Positions 62,021 to 64,000 of a stretch of 64,000 bases of DNA are shown here, in pieces. The notes under the pieces are model-generated. The model was given only the letters and a program-made list of their open reading frames with translations, was not told the origin of the DNA and ran no database searches. The position numbers and the translations under genes are program-made. Within the stretch, counting starts at the first letter, position 1, and each line of letters starts with the position of its first letter. The stretch comes from an uncultured Granulosicoccus sp. Lineage in GTDB: Bacteria; Pseudomonadota; Gammaproteobacteria; Granulosicoccales; Granulosicoccaceae. The stretch lies in the NCBI GenBank assembly GCA_947499955.1, contig CANMQI010000001.1, positions 124,001 to 188,000 on the forward strand, in the 5' to 3' direction.

Positions 62021-63147
62021 TGGCCAGTAATCCCTGGAAAACCCTGTTTCACCAGCTCGGTATGGGTACCGAGAATGCGCTTGATATCGTCAGATCGCGA
62101 GCACAGGAGAAACTGCATCCGGAAGTTCATCTGCATGTCATTGCGTATCGCGGCTTCGCCACGACATTATCGCAAGGCTGGCAAGGCAGTCTCAGCGGTC
62201 GTGTGCTGCGCTACAGACAACCATCTCTGCCAGGCACATCGACCTTGTGGAACAACCTGATGGACAGCTATGCACGCTTTGCAACCGACGAGGTTCCGGG
62301 TGTAACCGTCAGGGGCTGTGTCGGATCCGTTCAAACCGAGAGCGTCACGGACGCAGAAGGCTACTTTCAGCTCGATTTCGACATGCGTGGGACCACGGAA
62401 TCAGGCTCCTCGATTCCTGTCGAGATCACCCTGCCCGGCTTCAGTACGCTGAAGGTCGATGGCGACCCGTTCATCAACCTGCCTGATACCGCAGCTCGTT
62501 TCGGAGTCATCAGCGACATCGACGATACCTTGCTGATCACCAATGCCACCTCCCTGAAACAGATGATGCGACTGACCCTGTTGGAGTCGGCCACGACCCG
62601 ACTCGCCTTTGATGGTGTCGCAGAGTTCTATCAGGCACTGCATGAGCGCGGCAACCCTTTCTTCTATGTGTCCAGCAGCCCATGGAATCTGTATGAATTC
62701 CTGACCGATTTCATGCGCCTCAACCACATCGTGCCCGGTCCATTGATGCTGCGTGATTTCGGTATCGATGAAACCAAGTTCATCGCCGGATCTCATCATG
62801 AACACAAGCTGAAACAGATTCGCTCCGTGATGGATATGTATCCGACGCTGCCGTTCATTCTCTGTGGGGACAGCGGTCAGGATGACCCGGAAATCTATGC
62901 CTCCATCACCGATGAGTATCCCGACCAGGTCAAGACCATCTATATTCGCGATGTCAGTGATGAGTGGCGCAACGCCTCGATTCAACGGCTTGTCGAGCAC
63001 TTGAAGCAGAAGAATGTGGACATGCTGCTGGTACCGGACACATTGGCGGCGGCGACTCATGCCGCCGCCCAGGGCTTCATTCATGCGGATGCCCTGCCGG
63101 CGATAGAACAGGGTGTGCATGCGCAGAAGACATCAAGTCAGCCATGA
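62020..63147 (+). CDS. App1-type phosphatidate phosphatase (DUF2183)
   Basis: The 375-residue protein has the HAD-like catalytic motif ARFGVISDIDDTLLITNATS (DxDxT near residues 166-170). This is followed by NPFFYVSSSPWNLYEFLTDF and KLKQIRSVMDMYPTLPFILC with GDSGQDDPEIY (the late Asp pair). This is the yeast App1/DUF2183 family, which removes phosphate from phosphatidate and related lipids. An N-terminal beta domain (about residues 40-155) is standard. It has no signal peptide. It is translationally linked to uvrA (TAATG) and to the following transporter (ATGA). Confidence 0.82.
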   Translation: MASNPWKTLFHQLGMGTENALDIVRSRAQEKLHPEVHLHVIAYRGFATTLSQGWQGSLSGRVLRYRQPSLPGTSTLWNNLMDSYARFATDEVPGVTVRGCVGSVQTESVTDAEGYFQLDFDMRGTTESGSSIPVEITLPGFSTLKVDGDPFINLPDTAARFGVISDIDDTLLITNATSLKQMMRLTLLESATTRLAFDGVAEFYQALHERGNPFFYVSSSPWNLYEFLTDFMRLNHIVPGPLMLRDFGIDETKFIAGSHHEHKLKQIRSVMDMYPTLPFILCGDSGQDDPEIYASITDEYPDQVKTIYIRDVSDEWRNASIQRLVEHLKQKNVDMLLVPDTLAAATHAAAQGFIHADALPAIEQGVHAQKTSSQP

Positions 63148-64000
63148 GAACGAGTGCGCCTTCCCTGTTTGCACATTGGCAGAACAGCACCACGTCGCCA
63201 AGCTGGGGAATTCTCTTCATGGTAACGGGAACCATGATTGTGCCCATCATGGATGCCATTGCCAAATTCCTTGGCGATAGCCTGTCGCCGCTACAGATCA
63301 CCTGGGGCCGCTTTGTATTTCAGTTCATTCTCATGGGAGCAGCCATCATCCCATTGATGGGGATACGCGCACTCTGGCCAAGGCGGCCTGCCATACACGC
63401 ACTGCGAGGATTACTTCTGGCCATTGCCACCACCTTCTTCTTCTTTTCCCTGCAGACACTGCCGCTGGCCAATGCCATTGCCATTTTCTTCGTTCAGCCA
63501 ATGATCCTGACCCTGTTGGCGATGCTGTTTCTGGGTGAGACGACCGGCTGGCATCGAAAAGGGGCTGTATTGGCAGGTTTCCTGGGAGCCTTGCTGGTCA
63601 TTCAGCCCGGCGGTGATTCATTCACGCCGGCAGCATTACTCCCCATAGGCGCCGCTTTCTTCTTCTCCTGCTACCTGGCTGTCACGCGTTCGGTAGCCAA
63701 TATAGACCACCCACTGATCATGCAATTTGCTTCAGGCTTTGGTGCCGCCATTGCACTATCACTGGCCTTGCTGGTCGGCCTCTACAGTGGAAGTCCGGCA
63801 TGGATGCCTGTCATTCCCGACATCGCCCAGTGGAGTTGGCTGCTGCTGATCGGCTTGATTGCGGCTGTCGGCCATCTACTGGTCGTCATAGCCGTCAACC
63901 GGGCGTCTGCCTCACTACTGGCCCCCTTTGGCTACGTGGAAATCATCGCGGCAACCGCGCTTGGCTGGTTTCTCTTCGACGAATGGCCAGATGGCCTGTC
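63144..64000 (+). CDS. EamA/DMT-family transporter (runs off the right edge)
   Basis: The gene starts in an ATGA overlap with the App1-like gene, and 285 residues are visible before the window ends. It has about nine hydrophobic helices, with IMDAIAKFLGDSLSPLQITW, LQTLPLANAIAIFFVQPMIL and, in the second repeat, NRASASLLAPFGYVEIIAAT. This is the S-adenosylmethionine/small-metabolite DMT pattern (the RhaT/YdcZ-like EamA fold). The substrate is unknown. It is not closely similar by eye to the EamA protein at 16123. Confidence 0.82.
   Translation, partial: MRTSAPSLFAHWQNSTTSPSWGILFMVTGTMIVPIMDAIAKFLGDSLSPLQITWGRFVFQFILMGAAIIPLMGIRALWPRRPAIHALRGLLLAIATTFFFFSLQTLPLANAIAIFFVQPMILTLLAMLFLGETTGWHRKGAVLAGFLGALLVIQPGGDSFTPAALLPIGAAFFFSCYLAVTRSVANIDHPLIMQFASGFGAAIALSLALLVGLYSGSPAWMPVIPDIAQWSWLLLIGLIAAVGHLLVVIAVNRASASLLAPFGYVEIIAATALGWFLFDEWPDGL

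Overview
The window looks like a chromosomal segment of a moderately GC-rich gammaproteobacterium, probably a marine or salt-adapted heterotroph. Signs of this are short intergenic gaps, Shine-Dalgarno starts, DUF1127/DUF2058/DUF2189/DUF4389/DUF4403 families typical of Gammaproteobacteria, betaine uptake and demethylation genes, a TRAP transporter and several ABC importers. A Granulosicoccus-like organism is my best guess, but nothing here proves the genus. I saw no rRNA, tRNA, CRISPR or intact insertion sequence.

Layout. 1-6 kb: the 3' end of an APS kinase gene, a nucleoside hydrolase, a double-motif DUF1127 protein, a secreted phytase-esterase-like propeller, a DUF2189 membrane protein and a LysR effector domain without its DNA-binding half. 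6-16 kb: a methylamine/one-carbon block with a Rieske oxygenase, a dimethylglycine/sarcosine-dehydrogenase-like flavoprotein, a glycine betaine ABC importer (proX-proW-proV) and metK-ahcY. The chemistry fits import and demethylation of a betaine beside the SAM cycle. 16-25 kb: an EamA exporter and a glutathione transferase diverging from an array of 14-bp repeats, DUF4403 and DUF2058 proteins, ssb, two secreted proteins of unknown role, and a Lpp-like lipoprotein ending in lysine that converges on an L,D-transpeptidase. 25-29 kb: DUF4389, a P2-type cation ATPase bracketed by a 39-bp direct repeat, and the decayed remains of a sugar ABC ATPase gene interrupted by a short hairpin-bearing insertion.

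29.5-42.6 kb: a carbohydrate locus with a ribose-type ABC importer, a SIS-domain sugar phosphate enzyme, an RpiR regulator, a shikimate-dehydrogenase-like oxidoreductase, a cupin-type phosphoglucose isomerase and an FGGY kinase. It is followed by a TRAP importer whose large subunit carries an unusual insertion of about 65 residues. 43-49 kb: a propeller lipoprotein, then a co-directional three-gene signalling set (REC-EAL response regulator, PhnD-like periplasmic binding protein, membrane histidine kinase). 49-55 kb: a cyanophycin locus with cyanophycin synthetase overlapping a tandem-fused cyanophycinase, and a divergent M14 aspartoacylase-like zinc enzyme across a palindromic promoter region. 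The second cyanophycinase half has lost the usual catalytic histidine, which makes this locus the strongest candidate for something undescribed. 55-64 kb: a broken nucleotide-sugar dehydratase gene, a membrane adenylate/guanylate cyclase, an MFS transporter divergent from uvrA, an App1-type phosphatidate phosphatase and the start of a second EamA transporter.

All functional calls rest on reading motifs by eye. Family names come from memory, and no database search was run.
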